Made by a program: the position numbers and the translations under genes. 64,000 bases of DNA from Eutrigla gurnardus (taxonomy: Eukaryota > Chordata > Actinopteri > Perciformes > Triglidae): positions 15,491,244 to 15,555,243 of the forward strand of contig OY741280.1 in assembly GCA_963514095.1 (NCBI GenBank), in the 5' to 3' direction. A model generated the notes under the pieces. That model saw only the letters and a program-made list of their open reading frames with translations, was not told the DNA's origin and did no database searches. Positions 49,124-61,512 of this stretch are shown one piece after another. The first letter of the stretch is position 1. Every line of letters starts with the position of its first letter.

Positions 49124-52100
49124 CAGATATGTACATGTGGCCACACTTTGGGCATCTGGTCCAAACTTAAGCCCAGGAATAGCTAATGCTCCTCTCCCAA
49201 AAAAAGAAGATGTTGTGACAGAGTGTTTGTGTCGGGGCTGAACGATTCAGGATGTTGCACAGTGACACAAATAAGTATCAAAGGAAAAGATAATAACCTT
49301 TTTAAGAAAGTGCAGAAAGCTACAAAGAGAGTACATCTAGTCTTGGTCGTAAACAAATCTCAAAAAATGAAATCCGGTCTAGACTTTTTATTACCCGGAA
49401 CGTTCTCCCTTTTTAATTTGATCATTTGATCACATTCTGGAGCGTCTTCACTCGCGTTCAGCGCAAGACCTTCAATTAGGTTTAAAGACACGTTTCCGAA
49501 TGGTTTGGCATTGATGTATTATCAAATGTTGACAGTTATTTTCTTGAGGAATCCCAGCATGACATAACAAGACTAGGAGATGGGAGACACACCACATATG
49601 TATTGATTTTTAGAAGGATTAGAAATTCTACCCAATGATGAAAATTCAGAGGATGAGCAAAGTCAGGAGGCTTCATCCTCTGGGTACCATGAAAACCTGA
49701 GAATCCCTTCAGCAGCTGACCAATATATATAATATAGAGACATTATTCGGGTTCATCCTCTGAGAACTTTCTGTATAACTTCATGATCATCCAATACAGT
49801 CCATGGAAAAACATTTTGAGAAAACAACATGTCCACTCAGATGTCCAGAACAAGTGTAGAAATATGAATTCATGTAGCATGAATATTTCATGGGGGATTT
49901 TTCCACACACCGGTTTTTGTCAACAGCAATTTTGAATGTTAAACTCTTCAACCTGATGACGAATCATGATATGAAGGGGCAATTTATTAAAAAGGTAAAA
50001 CGTGTTGCACTATATTTGTGTGAGCATGTGTCAAATCCACTCACTTCAACCGATGTTCAGATGTCACAAGGTATCTCAGTTCGCTTCCCTCGGGGGACCG
50101 TTTCCCCAAAACGTCATATTGACAAACTCATTTTGCAAATGCATTTCACTTTCACTTTTTTTTTGACAGACATGCTGCGTGACTTAAAAATATGCATTCA
50201 AATCCAATCTCACGCAAACCTTCAGTATTTCACAAACACTCTTTTTAAGGCGTCCGTGTTTCATTGACAGCTGCATCGGCCTCAACCGTTTTCTTATTCC
50301 GGAGCGTAAATAATCTCAGAGGCTGAAGCCAAATAAGCGTTCGCGGCACATACGACGCCAGCGAGTGCCACGTTACACCAGCGAGCTGCAAAGTGTTAAG
50401 AATGACGGATTCAAGCGAAGTGAAAGAACACGAGTGACATCTCGTTGCAAGAACTTGAGAGTGTTGGGAGTTGTTTTTCTTTATTAATCAGCCATATAAT
50501 CCAAACATAGCAGCCTTTTAATGAGTAGAGCTCATTGTTATACAGCGTATAACGGGGTTATAACATATGTAGAAGTATCGTTTGCAGAAATTGCATATCC
50601 TACATATATCTTTTCTTCCAGGCTGGCAGCTCGTATTTACGGGAAAGCCAACATTACATGAACGCAGCATGACTGTTGGTTGGAAGCCAGCGGAGGTCCA
50701 GCCTTTAACAAGCTGCACCTGTGTCTAATCACACCCCTGGCCTTTATATCTGCAAGTGTCAGTAAACACTGAGGGAGGCTGGGGACTTTTACTTTAAACA
50801 CACCACGTGAACAACTGTGGCACATGTTCCAACCGCTCCGAACGGCACCGGGGCGGCTTGGCATAAAACACTTAAACAATCAAATCAAAGCAAACATTAA
50901 CAATCGCTCGGCTTTCTGCCTGTCACTGCTCTCTCAAAAGAACGTGGAGGAGGAGAAATAGAGGCAGCAATTTAAAGCGATGGAAGAATGTGGAGCATTG
51001 TTACTTGGATGAATTTGTTCAACTGCAAGAAGTAAAGTGTTTCTCATTTTCCCTTTCACTTAAAAAGGCTCGATCTTCCTGTCACATTAGTTCTGACACC
51101 TTTTTATATATTTTAAACAAATTGGATCGTGGGAGAGATGATTAACAGCCCCTATCTTACACAAAAAAAGTTATTAAGGCAACACTTTCCGTTCACGCCT
51201 TTGTCTGCCGCCACAAAGGATGTTGCTACGAGTGTGTGTTTTGTTCCCTTTCGCTCCCCTAAAGACAATCGAGATCTCGGAACACTTCCTTTCCTCCTGA
51301 AACACTTTCACTTGTTCCACCAGCAGCCATTGTGAGAAACTCTTACATCATTAGCAACGTTAATGGTAGGAAAATTTGATTTTTAAAAAGTAATTTCAAA
51401 GATTAATTGATGCTCAAATGCCAGATTGCTCTTCTGTCAATCTCTAATGGCTCCAACTTTATTTTAGTCCTAACACGTCTTATTTCACTTTTATGGAGGA
51501 TTCTAATGATTTTTCACGTATTTGTTATCCATTACATTTACGTGTGATTTAAATAATAGTGACTGTTAACGGAGAGCAGTGGGAGTCCTGGTTCCTTTCC
51601 CCCTAAATGACCCAGAACAAACCTCACTCCCACTGTGGCATCCAGGTCCCAGAACGGGTTCAGGAGTCAAGTACTGACAGACACTGATGACTTCCATACA
51701 CAGTTTAATGCTTCTATCCCCGACGGCACCCTGAGCCGTGTTTTTAAAATGGAAACCTATAGCTGTAGAGTGATTAAAAGACCCCTAGCTGGCCTTTTAA
51801 CCATTATCAACCCGTGTATATGAGGGAGGACCACAGTTGTGACCTCTGACCAGACGTGCATCAGGCTCTAAGCCCTCTTAGGGGGATCAAATAGAGGTGA
51901 AACTATACACACACACACATCCGCAGCATTAAATTAAATCTATAAATGGATGTTGAAAGAGCAAAAGTAGATGCCGGATGAATAAAAAAAGAGTGACGTG
52001 TGAGACGTGTGTCTGTCCACTTTTGAGTGAGCTGAGTGCAAATGTGGACGTTCCGGTGGATTCGTGCTTAAGGCAGCACTTATTCAACAGAATGAAAACA

Positions 52101-52769
52101 AGTCGGGACACGGCTTCATGGTTCACCTGTCCTGGCAGAGCTGTTACACAATCCCTGTTCACTTAAAGATACATCACAGTGAAGCAGAGTAGAAATGACA
52201 CCAGCTTTCTGCTGATTTCTTTTTACAAGTTATTGGACTTATTGCTATCATATAATCACCACTTAATTATGGTCTGCGCTGGCATTTTGTGTCATGTTTC
52301 CAGTACAGGTGCCCCTCCTGGCATCGTGGTCTGTCATAGATGATTAGTCTGGTGGAGGTTAATGTGTCATAAATTACCCGGCCCCGCCCACAGATCAGAT
52401 GTCTCCAAGCCTGTTTACGCTTTAATGCGAAGACTTACTGCGAACACCTCACTGTTGTGGTATTTGCAATTTTCTGTTGCTCAACATTGGCACATACGTT
52501 AGTGTCAGTGGAAGTTCATTTGTCAAATCCTCTTCTTTTTTTGTTGTCGACTTGGTTACTAAAGTAGATCATAGAGAGCAAATAATATCGAATCATTTAC
52601 TTGTAATTCTCCTCGAGCGACAGCGTTCGCTAGAAGGCCAGGATGAGAACGGGACTTCACGCGTCGACGGGATTTTGTAGCACATTTAGCTACAAAACAA
52701 CATTCCCGACAACTGGTAGAAGTTCATCCTGTCAAAAGGCGCTTCAGTGATGCTTTAACCAAGATGCTG

Positions 52770-52846
52770 TGGTTCAGGCTGGCTGGTTTCCCCCTGTTTC
52801 CAGTTTGGATGCTAAGCTAAGTTAACCGGCTAACTGGCTGGCAGTA
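52770..52846. repeat. Foldback repeat copy (one arm)
   Basis: CCCCCTGTTTCCAGTTTGG followed by ATGCTAAGCTAAGTTAACCG and GCTAACTGGCTGGCAG is one arm of the element seen complete at 60333-60524. Confidence 0.55.
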
Positions 52847-53432
52847 GAAAACTTAGCTTTTACAAAAGACTGCAAAACATCTCTTCATTCCTGCCCTTCT
52901 GGGAACACAGTGAATTGGGGAGTCCAAAAAAGGAAGAAGCTACGATATTATCTGTCACATGACCTGCAAGAAGCAGACCAATGTTCGTGTCCCGTGCAAA
53001 ACTAAAAGGGAAGTTTCTTCTTGTCTAACGAACTTCCTGTGAACACAGACATTTATTTTGAAAAGACTCAGCATACCCGACACTAGAGGGGAACGTAGAG
53101 CGTCACACTTTGAAGCTTAGGGCCGCCGACCGAGCGGTGTGAGAATGTTATTCCATGAACTCACACAAATTAATTTTGCTGTGCCACATTCAGATGTCAC
53201 TTGGCGCTCACTCGGCTCGGCACACCGCCGTTACCCTGCTGCTCCAGACAACAGGCTCTGCTGCGATGAGATCACCGACGCATTTAAAGCAGATCACCAG
53301 CAAGGAAGCTCTTTCAAAAAGCTTCACAGTGTAGCCGCTACCCCACTAACCGACATGAACACTCCAATTAATCCATCACTAATACGATTTTTCACTGGAA
53401 CAGTGACATTTTGCCAATAGCAATGGGGTGAT

Positions 53433-53912
53433 TTAGAGCACCCGACTGTGCTGAGCCCCTCGTATCGCCTGAGATTGAACGTAGCTTACTGTGCATGCAC
53501 TAATGCCTCCTTGAAGCCCATTGGTTGGAACTCCAAATGAGGGCACATCGTCCCAGATAGCATCCATATGTACCGGCCGACCAAGTGGTCCAGGAGAGGC
53601 TGCGAACGGACCATCCAGCTGTTGTGCCAGTTGTGTGGTAAACACAGCAAGGATTAGCCCCCCTGCTCTTAAGCTCGGAGATAATGATTCGAAATGGCTC
53701 GCGGTCAAAGGTCGATTGCATGTGTCCTGTTCTGTGGGCGGCATAATATCCTGTCTGCCTTCAGAAATAGAAAGACCTCTGATCCGGATCGGCGCCCGGG
53801 TATCCGCCAACGGACAGTCGGCGAGCACAGAAATGCTAACTAATATGTACACACACAGACACAAACTCACATCTGCAATACAATACCTCTTCTGATGAGC
53901 AATGAGTGCCAC
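53433..53912 (-). other. Unrecognised 159-codon open frame, also open on the + strand
   Basis: A non-repetitive stretch is open for 159 codons on the minus strand and for 124 codons on the + strand (53521-53895). No domain, signal or splice structure is recognised, and neither frame shows an obvious coding bias. The even composition and absence of stops could reflect an old mobile-element fragment or chance in a GC-moderate block. It is listed so that it can be compared with repeat libraries. Confidence 0.15.
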
Positions 53913-55279
53913 ACATTACGTAATATCGTTCACAAAATGAACCGTTAACTGGCCACACCTCGGCAGTAACGATCTGCATTTAGGGGTTTAGATTAGCGCT
54001 ACACATATCACATTAACACTGACACAGCTAGCATAGCGAGCACCTTTTAGTGTTGCCGTAAATTTGACATGTTGTCATTTTCCTCGCCATGCAGTGAGAG
54101 AAAGCGACTGATTCAGTCGCCTCTGCTCAGCTCGAGGATTCACGGAGGGGTTTCTGTTCTCAACGGCTCTTGAATGCTCACAAAGGTCATTTATCTCTTC
54201 TCGAAGCTGAAGGTCCACTTGCTAGCTGGATTTCACCTCATATCACTTTATCCACATTGGCTTAAAAGTCATCTCACATCAAAGTTCAATTTTTCACATT
54301 GAGAACAGTAGTTTGATAAAAAAAAAAATGTGTCCATCATTCAGAACCATCTCCATGACAACTGCACAAAGTCCTGATGACAACAGTTTATGAGCGACGC
54401 CTGAAAAATGACATCATTCACATCATTTAGTATTTAAGCACTTAGCTCAAATCTCAAAAAGCTATAGTATAGAAAAAATAGACCAAAAAAAGATAGATTT
54501 TTAATAAGAAGTATGTATAAAAAATAAAAATATATATGAATGATGACATCAATAATGGTGAAGGTTTCAACGAACGACGAATCTGCAAATTCAAACTCTT
54601 GTTTAATCATTTTTGCCTGATTGACACTGTTTTCATTACATTTAGGGACTTAAAGATAGAAGATTAACAACTGCATCCACGGACTTGACTGTGAATCCTA
54701 CAGGGAGTTATCAACTAAACAAAATTAAGTCGTGTTTTTTTTCCCCCAGAGGGTTGTACACATATTGGAGAACACCTCTTTAACAGTGATGACAAATGGA
54801 GGAACAGATGAGCTCTTTGTCATCTCTGTCATGTCCTGCCCATCTAATGAAAGACCTGTTCGACAGTCGGGACCCGTCTGGCACTCACACAAACAGCTTT
54901 CCCTGCGCAAACATGTTTCTTTTTAAAGACTCTCCCCGTCCCCCGAGGAGACAGTGAGTGAGCATGCATATTCATGGCGGGAGCATGTATTGTCATGTTA
55001 CAGCTCAAGACAGCTACCTTCTTACCCTTCCTCCGGTGAACTGCTGAGGGCTTCTGCATGCAAACACATTGCACGGTGCACAGGAGGCCATGCAGAAAGA
55101 TAGATTTCAACAAAAAAAAAAAACACACAATGGATGTGCGGTGCCACAAGGAGAATGCAGCCTGTTTAAGAATGATAGCTGAAAGCCAAGCCATTTTAGG
55201 GGGGCAGATCCATAATGCAGGAATCCCAAGGGGCCGCACCTGCCTGCTTATAGGCAAGAACACACACGTTTCTTTCTCA

Positions 55280-55281
<2 letters not shown>

Positions 55282-55315
<34 letters not shown>
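55282..55315 (+). repeat. (CA)17 microsatellite
   Basis: A perfect CA tract. Confidence 0.96.
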
Positions 55316-55319
<4 letters not shown>

Positions 55320-56717
55320 GCATGCATGGCCAGTGGAGGCTGTTGCTGCGTTGGTGTGAGGTGCAGAGCAGGGGCCCCTCTTGGGCAGAGGGGTCTTTGT
55401 TCCTCTTTCATGGGCTCTGCTTCCCTCTGATGATGGGCCCATTGTCCGTGCTTCCAGTGGACCTGCGCCATTCAGGCCCGCTGATAAAGCCCCCTTTCAC
55501 AAAACCAAAGCAGGGGAACAAGGAGGGAGAGAGGGAGAAAGGCAGTGATGGAAGTGTGGAAAGGCAAAGGGGAAATGCAGTGAGAATCCGAGAGGGTTAA
55601 AGGCAGGAAAAGAAAGGGTTTGTGATGGAAGGGAAAGTTCTGGAAGGGTGAGCAAGACCGGTGAGATTTTTTTTTTTAGAACCACAAAACAATCTGAGGC
55701 TTGAAAAAGAAAAGAACAAAAAGGATAACTGGATTGGCAAGGTGGATGAAAAACTGGCTCCTCGTCTGCTCATCTGAGATCAGCCATCAGGCCAACAGAA
55801 GCTCTTGTCTCTCCAGTTGTTTCCAGCTTGTTAGATCACACTCTCTGCAGTCAGGACCAGCACATACACAGCGCCTAGTGCATGACCCTGAATGTTTTTC
55901 CAGTTTGTTCCCTCTTCTCTGAACTTTAAGGAGAGCTTTGTACCACCCTTAATGAGAGCTCACATCAGTGCATGACTCGCAATACTCTTGGCTGCATTTC
56001 AGCAAAACACCGATTATGTAACGATGCAAATTTCTTGTATTTTGTTTTATTGTGTGTAACCATGCGACTGAACCAAACACACTTTTCAGTCGGAAAAAGT
56101 GGGGAAGGACGAGGAAGAGGAGGCGGACAAGTGACCGCTGTCCCGCGGAGCCGCAGGGGATGCTGCTGGGAATGTCACACAGCGTTCGTCCGTACCAGCA
56201 GGGCTTGGCCTTGAGGCAGCAGCCTCTCCCCTTTCTCCTCCGCAGGATTAGAGGGGTGAGTGGTGAGCACTCATCGCGGTCATGCGTTTCTTCACCAGCT
56301 CGCTACACGAGCGTGCACGAGGGGGGGGGAAAACGCACACGCAGAAAAGCAGCAGTCAGAGGTAGTAAACAGTAGCCAAGCACCATGAGAAGACATGGAT
56401 TGGGGCCACAGGCCATCGAGGGACGAGGGGAGGAGCGAGGCAGCTGGTCACCTCAGATGGTTAATGATCCAGTCGGCTGAAAGGCACTAGAAATAACAGA
56501 GTTGAGAGATATTAGAACAGATATGCCCCAAAGGTTGAACGATTATCATTCTACCAGGAAGTCCATTAATCTGCCCTGAAAAGTAATAACCTAAAAATAG
56601 ATGAGAAAGTGTCAAACAGATCCTTTGTACTATTTCTGGTTAAATCCTCGTGACGTGATGCGTTGCAGCAGAGGTGGTCATCGTAACGTAATCTGTTCTG
56701 AGCCTGTCCAGAACGCT

Positions 56718-56732
56718 CCCCCCCCCCCCCCC
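56718..56732 (+). repeat. C15 homopolymer
   Basis: Fifteen consecutive C. Confidence 0.88.
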
Positions 56733-57227
56733 GTCAACGCGAGATAGCTTGAACCGCGTTGATGCTTAAACGCACTCTTTGCGTAAAATGTAAAACGGGA
56801 GAAGCAGGAGAGCCCTCTGAGAGCAAGCTGGTCCGTGTCAACGCACAAGACGGAGATGCCCCCTCCAGATACGGAAGGAAAAAAAAATAAATCAAAGCTG
56901 GTGACTCAGTCTGACAAGTGGAGCACTCTCATTTAGGCTTCTTTTTTTTTTAAAAAAAGCTTGGATGTTCACCCACATCTGTGAGGGAACACTAACAAAT
57001 TGCTTTGCCCATCCTCGTTGGTGGGAGTTGGAACGTCACAGCGTTTAAAGGGGAAATAAAAAGTCAACTTTCTTAAGCTTTAAAAATATATTCAGTGATG
57101 ATTACAAAACCTCAGAGGGTGCATTAAAGCAGTGAGCCGTTTCAGAAGTGCAGTGTCCGTAGAGTTTGAATTCACTCTCATGCTGTCATTTTAATCCAGT
57201 GACTGTAGCATGTATGATCTCAGAGGC

Positions 57228-57228
<1 letters not shown>

Positions 57229-57312
<84 letters not shown>
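57229..57312 (+). repeat. (TG)42 microsatellite
   Basis: A perfect TG tract ending in CGC. Confidence 0.97.
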
Positions 57313-57315
<3 letters not shown>

Positions 57316-58136
57316 AGGGGTCATTCTGGGGGCCAGAATAGATTTAACAGGTATCAGGAATAGTGCCGAGCAATTATGTCAGCAAAGAAACCCGCTAAAT
57401 GAGCATTTGCATAAATCCTTACACAAATAGACACCCTCCGAAAAAAAAAAAAAAAAACTGGCTGTCGCTCAGACTCTGATAAAAATAGCCGTTTTGTGAA
57501 TGGAGAGGGGGGTTTGCAGATCCATAGGTTACGGCGGTAATTACAGGCGGTCTAGAGGGGGGAGACAGGAAGCGCTGAAAACTGAGCGGCGAGCGAAAAG
57601 CCACAGGGAGGATATGTTTTTAGAGGAGACGTGGATGTGCTCAGGACTTCCACTTGCACAGCAACAGGCACCGGGACAAATCAACAAGCAGAGAGAAAAA
57701 AACAAGAGATGTGGAGGGGAGGAAAACAAGATGTGAGTGTGAGAGGGGGGAAAGAGTCGGTATGTAATCCTGGCCCAAATGAAATCAGTCTCAACGAATA
57801 AGGACATTTTAAATTCAATTAAGCAAAAGGCGGGATGAAGAATGCAAAGCAGAGAGACAGAGAGATTAATGTCATCTGAGCGAGGGAGGTATAGAGAGAG
57901 CGATGGGGGGTGGGGGTGGGGGGAGGCAGGCGGAGGGAGAGGGACGGAGCAGGAGGGTTAGGTTAAGTACAAATTTGGAACCACACAAGCCGACCGCACG
58001 CTGAAAGACTGTAATTTGGATTTTCCCAGAATAGCCAGTAAACGAGGGAGAGAGGAGGAACGGAATAACACAAACTCCTTTAGCAGCACGCAACACGCAC
58101 AACAACAACACACTCCTTAGGACGGCCATCATATCT

Positions 58137-58155
58137 CACACACACACACACACAT
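58137..58155 (+). repeat. (AC)9 microsatellite
   Basis: A short AC tract. Confidence 0.93.
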
Positions 58156-58325
58156 AGTGGTGTATAGAGGCGTACATACAGGCAACAGCGGTGCTTATCC
58201 ACACCCCTAAAGGACTGCAGGGTTACAAGGACATGCACAGAAACATATTTGTCTCTCTCTGTTGAAAACATTGCAAGGAACATTTTGACGTTGTGAGATA
58301 TTTGCATTCTCGCCGAGAGAAGATT

Positions 58326-58375
58326 GATGAAGCTACAGCCTGAAGCTAGTTAGCTTAGCATAGCACAGAGGGGTT
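58326..58375. repeat. Foldback repeat copy (one arm, opposite orientation)
   Basis: GATGAAGCTACAGCCTGAAG and CTAGTTAGCTTAGCATAGCA match the left arm of the 60333-60524 element. The other arm is missing or too diverged. Confidence 0.5.
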
Positions 58376-59044
58376 CGGTGTCGGCTCCTCCGTCATAATT
58401 CCAGCCTCACACTCTCCACAAACACACTTTGATTGATTGTTTCTCCTGTTTTCTTAGTTGTTTTCCCCCCTCGCCAGCGATCATTGTTGTTCTTTACCGA
58501 CATGAACGCCTCTGTAAGCGATCGCCGCCCTCCCCTACAAGTAATTAATACTTGTGGTGCGTCCTGAAACAGCTGAAAGCAATAATCTCATCGGCGGCAC
58601 GAGTGTCACGGCTGATTTATGGCTCTGCGTTTAACACTTGTGCGCGGGCCTGCAGAGCGCCGCACACAGCGAGCTCTCCGTATCCATCTCCGTGGAGGTC
58701 ACGTCCTCGCCCAGACCCCGCTCAGCTGCATGTCACATGGTGCAGACAATGCACAGACACGCGTGGCTCCCAGCAGCTGTCGATCAAACTCGCCAATAGT
58801 TTTAAATATACATGCGTTGCGGCATAACTGGACACAGATGTTGTGAGAAACTCCGCAGGACCTGACAAGCTGTCTGAAACGCTAACGGCATGGATCCCAG
58901 AGAAGTATAAACAAAGTGTCACTCACCGCACGGCACCGAAGGAGGCCGAAAAATCAAGCGCTAATACGTCGAGCCCTTCCGTATCGGTTTTACACGCAGC
59001 TTTGTTTCATTACCATGCGGGGAGTGGATGTCATAATAGCACGA

Positions 59045-59205
59045 TTCGGACTGGAAGATAGCTGGTTTCAATTCGTCCCCTGCTGGGAAAAATGTTAATG
59101 GGGAAGAATATTACCCAGTAAAACATGCTCGCTTTAATTTCAGTAACTGCTGCTAACGTTCCCTTGAGCAAGGTTTTAACAGCGGTGTGCTGTGGGTGAA
59201 TGAGG
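59045..59205. repeat. Diverged copy of the SINE-like 'CCTTGAGCAAGG' repeat
   Basis: GGTTTCAATTCGTCCCCTGC (box-B-like) and, about 90 bases on, GTTCCCTTGAGCAAGGTTTTAA with GTGCTGTGGGTGAATGAGG follow the same order as the other copies, with an extra AT-rich insert between. Confidence 0.45.
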
Positions 59206-59679
59206 CTCTACGTAGACATACCTCCACATAAAAAACAATAGCGTCACTTGTTGCAGGGATGGGCAAATGTAATAAATATGAAAATGATTAGTAAAAAGGT
59301 GATATAAAGTCCATTTGGCAACTAAATTTACACCTTGGTGGACAAAAAAACAATATATTCTACTATATAACAATACTTGTAACCTTGATCTTTTCTCAAA
59401 CAATTGGTAGATTATTTATTATTATTATTACACACATGTATTTAGACTGATTAATCAGCCAAAAGAGACAAAATTAGACAACCGAACCTGAAATCGAATG
59501 CATTTTTTATTAGTATCTCCTCGTTTGTGTCATTCATGTGATACATTCACTTAGATGATGCTTATCCATTGTCATCGTATGTGTTTACAGTCATTCCCGT
59601 GCTCTCTCTCTCCCTGGAGTACAACCTTTTTCATCTATTTCCATTGTCTGACTTACTGCACGTTTACATCTCATTACTA

Positions 59680-59960
59680 GTCGGGGACGGAGGATGAAAA
59701 CAGGAGAATAAATCTCAGGAGGGCCCCGGCGATGCCGTCGGCCCTCGGCACCATGTTCCGTTACAGCGGGTCAAGCGGAAGAAGTAGGTCAGCTGCTGAT
59801 TGGAACTGGGTCAGGTCGGCCTACTGCTGATGGCCCTTGGGCCAGCCAACGTGGTATTAAGAGTACGCTGCCCTCATTAACGAACAATAATGTTCACTCC
59901 AGGATTATCACTCCGTGATCCGACTTGATGACTCCGCCAAGTGTCATTTTGACTGTTAAA
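59680..59960. promoter_or_regulatory. Candidate intergenic conserved noncoding element
   Basis: A non-repetitive, CpG-containing block with GCTGATTGGAACTGGG, GGCCCTTGGGCC (a 12-base perfect palindrome at 59832-59843), CTCATTAACGAACAATAATG and GACTTGATGACTCC. This combination looks enhancer-like. Function is inferred. Confidence 0.3.
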
Positions 59961-60332
59961 ACTAGAGAGTGGCTCGAGGACGGAGGAGAGATTAATGTTC
60001 ATTTACATTTTTAGATTTTTGGGGCACGTAGCAGAAGCTCTGCAGCTAATGCATTACTAGAAATAAGCTTATTCCTAAATCAGCAAAATGAACATGCAGC
60101 AAATTTCCTCACAGTATTCTGGTGTTGGCTGCGCGGTGCTTTTATTTTTAGCAGTTTTACTTTTTTAGCAGGCATCATCTTTAATATTCATCCTGACGGT
60201 TTCAGTGAATTTAAATCTTGCCTGACACTATCTGGCTTTTCCTGACACACTAAACGTCCCATCTGGTCCTGAAGCGTGTTGTTTTCCAAGTTAGATGAGG
60301 TGACTTACACCACTCTCATGTGTGAACATAAA

Positions 60333-60524
60333 ATGAAGCTACAGCCTGTTAGCTTAGAGCTTAAAGAAAGGAGGAAACGGTTGGCATGACTGTGTGCACA
60401 GGCGGCAACAAGATACAACACGTTAGTGAGCTTTACATTTTTTGCACAGAGCCAGGCTAACCGTTCCCCCTTGTTTCCAGTCTTTATGCTAAGCTAAGCT
60501 AACGGGCTGCTGTCAACAGCTTCA
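60333..60524. mobile_element. Near-complete foldback (inverted-repeat) element
   Basis: The left arm ATGAAGCTACAGCCTGTTAG continues with CTTAGAGCTTAAAGAAAGG (60333-60378). It is inverted and repeated at 60474-60524 as GTTTCCAGTCTTTATGCTAA, GCTAAGCTAACGGGCTGCTG and AGCTTCAT. The arms of about 50 bases flank a 95-base centre, so the transcript could form a hairpin. Related arms lie at 34480, 52770 and 58326. No ORF is present. Confidence 0.55.
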
Positions 60525-61307
60525 TATTTGCTGTGCAGACATGAGATCGGTATAAATCTAAATACCGACGCTCTGTCAGACCCCTTGGCGCCACTTTGTA
60601 ACTTTCTTAGCCCGGCGCACGTAAACACATGGTTATCGTCGTGAATTAGCTCGGTTAAGCTTTGGTTGCCATACCAACCACACTGTGGTTTTTGTCTTTA
60701 TACTACATCATCGCACTCCCGGTGCGTTTTCTAATAATGACGTGGGTGGGTTTCCAGTAGTTACTTGAGGGTGTGTTGGTATGGGACCCCCCGGGAACCA
60801 GACCGGGTCTGCTTCGTGCTCTGATCACTGAAGATCCAGTTGAGGATTCTCTCTCTGCAGTTCAGGTTGTTGTTCAGACGTCCTACTTCATTAGTGCAAT
60901 CCACCGCTGAGGGAAGCCCTTCCTTCCTGTGGGATTCACTTGCTTAAACACATTTGTGATTTTTATTGGCTCTGAGTGTGTGTTATTACCGCAATGCACT
61001 TCTTCTCTATGTTTTTTTTTTCCCTGAAAAAGCGTGCTAGTCACTGCCGAGATGAGTCAGCCCATCAGAATAAAAAAAAACAAAAAATGAAAAAACAAGT
61101 ACCACCAGCAGCCATTTGTCATTATGTATTCCCTGAACTTCCCTTAGCAGCTCTGCGGCCGTCCTTCATGGTGTTTCCATATTTTGAAAGACGTTCAACA
61201 CATCTGTGATTTTCATCCCTCATTAGGTTAGGCAAATAACACAGAGCACCAGAGTTAAACCGCAGAGATATGTTTGGTTTGATTTAAGGCTAGATTGGAT
61301 TTCTTAC

Positions 61308-61512
61308 CAGCGATAAACAAGCTGGAGGGTACGGGAGTCATCGGGGGGAGAGAGGGCTTGTCACGGGGAGTCATGGAGATGGGCTTGATGGCCTTGGTTT
61401 TGCACAACGCGTGGGGCATTTCTCTCTCCGCTTCGGTTCTGCGTTTCAATGATCGCTTTTTGGTGGTGCCAACATCAGCGAGGGGGAGGGGAACCTCCAT
61501 CATATCGGCTTT
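61308..61512 (-). other. Unproven minus-strand exon candidate
   Basis: On the minus strand an open stretch of about 68 codons reads MMEVPLPLADVGTTKKRS, then a basic patch LKRRTEAE, then KPISMTPRDKPSLPP and ends SSLFIAG at a strong donor, CTG|GTAAGA. The composition (basic patch, then Pro/Ser/Thr-rich) looks protein-like rather than low-complexity. Against it, the possible acceptor (AAAACAG, or AAAG four bases on) lacks a pyrimidine tract, and I recognise no family. It could equally be a conserved noncoding block. Confidence 0.22.
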
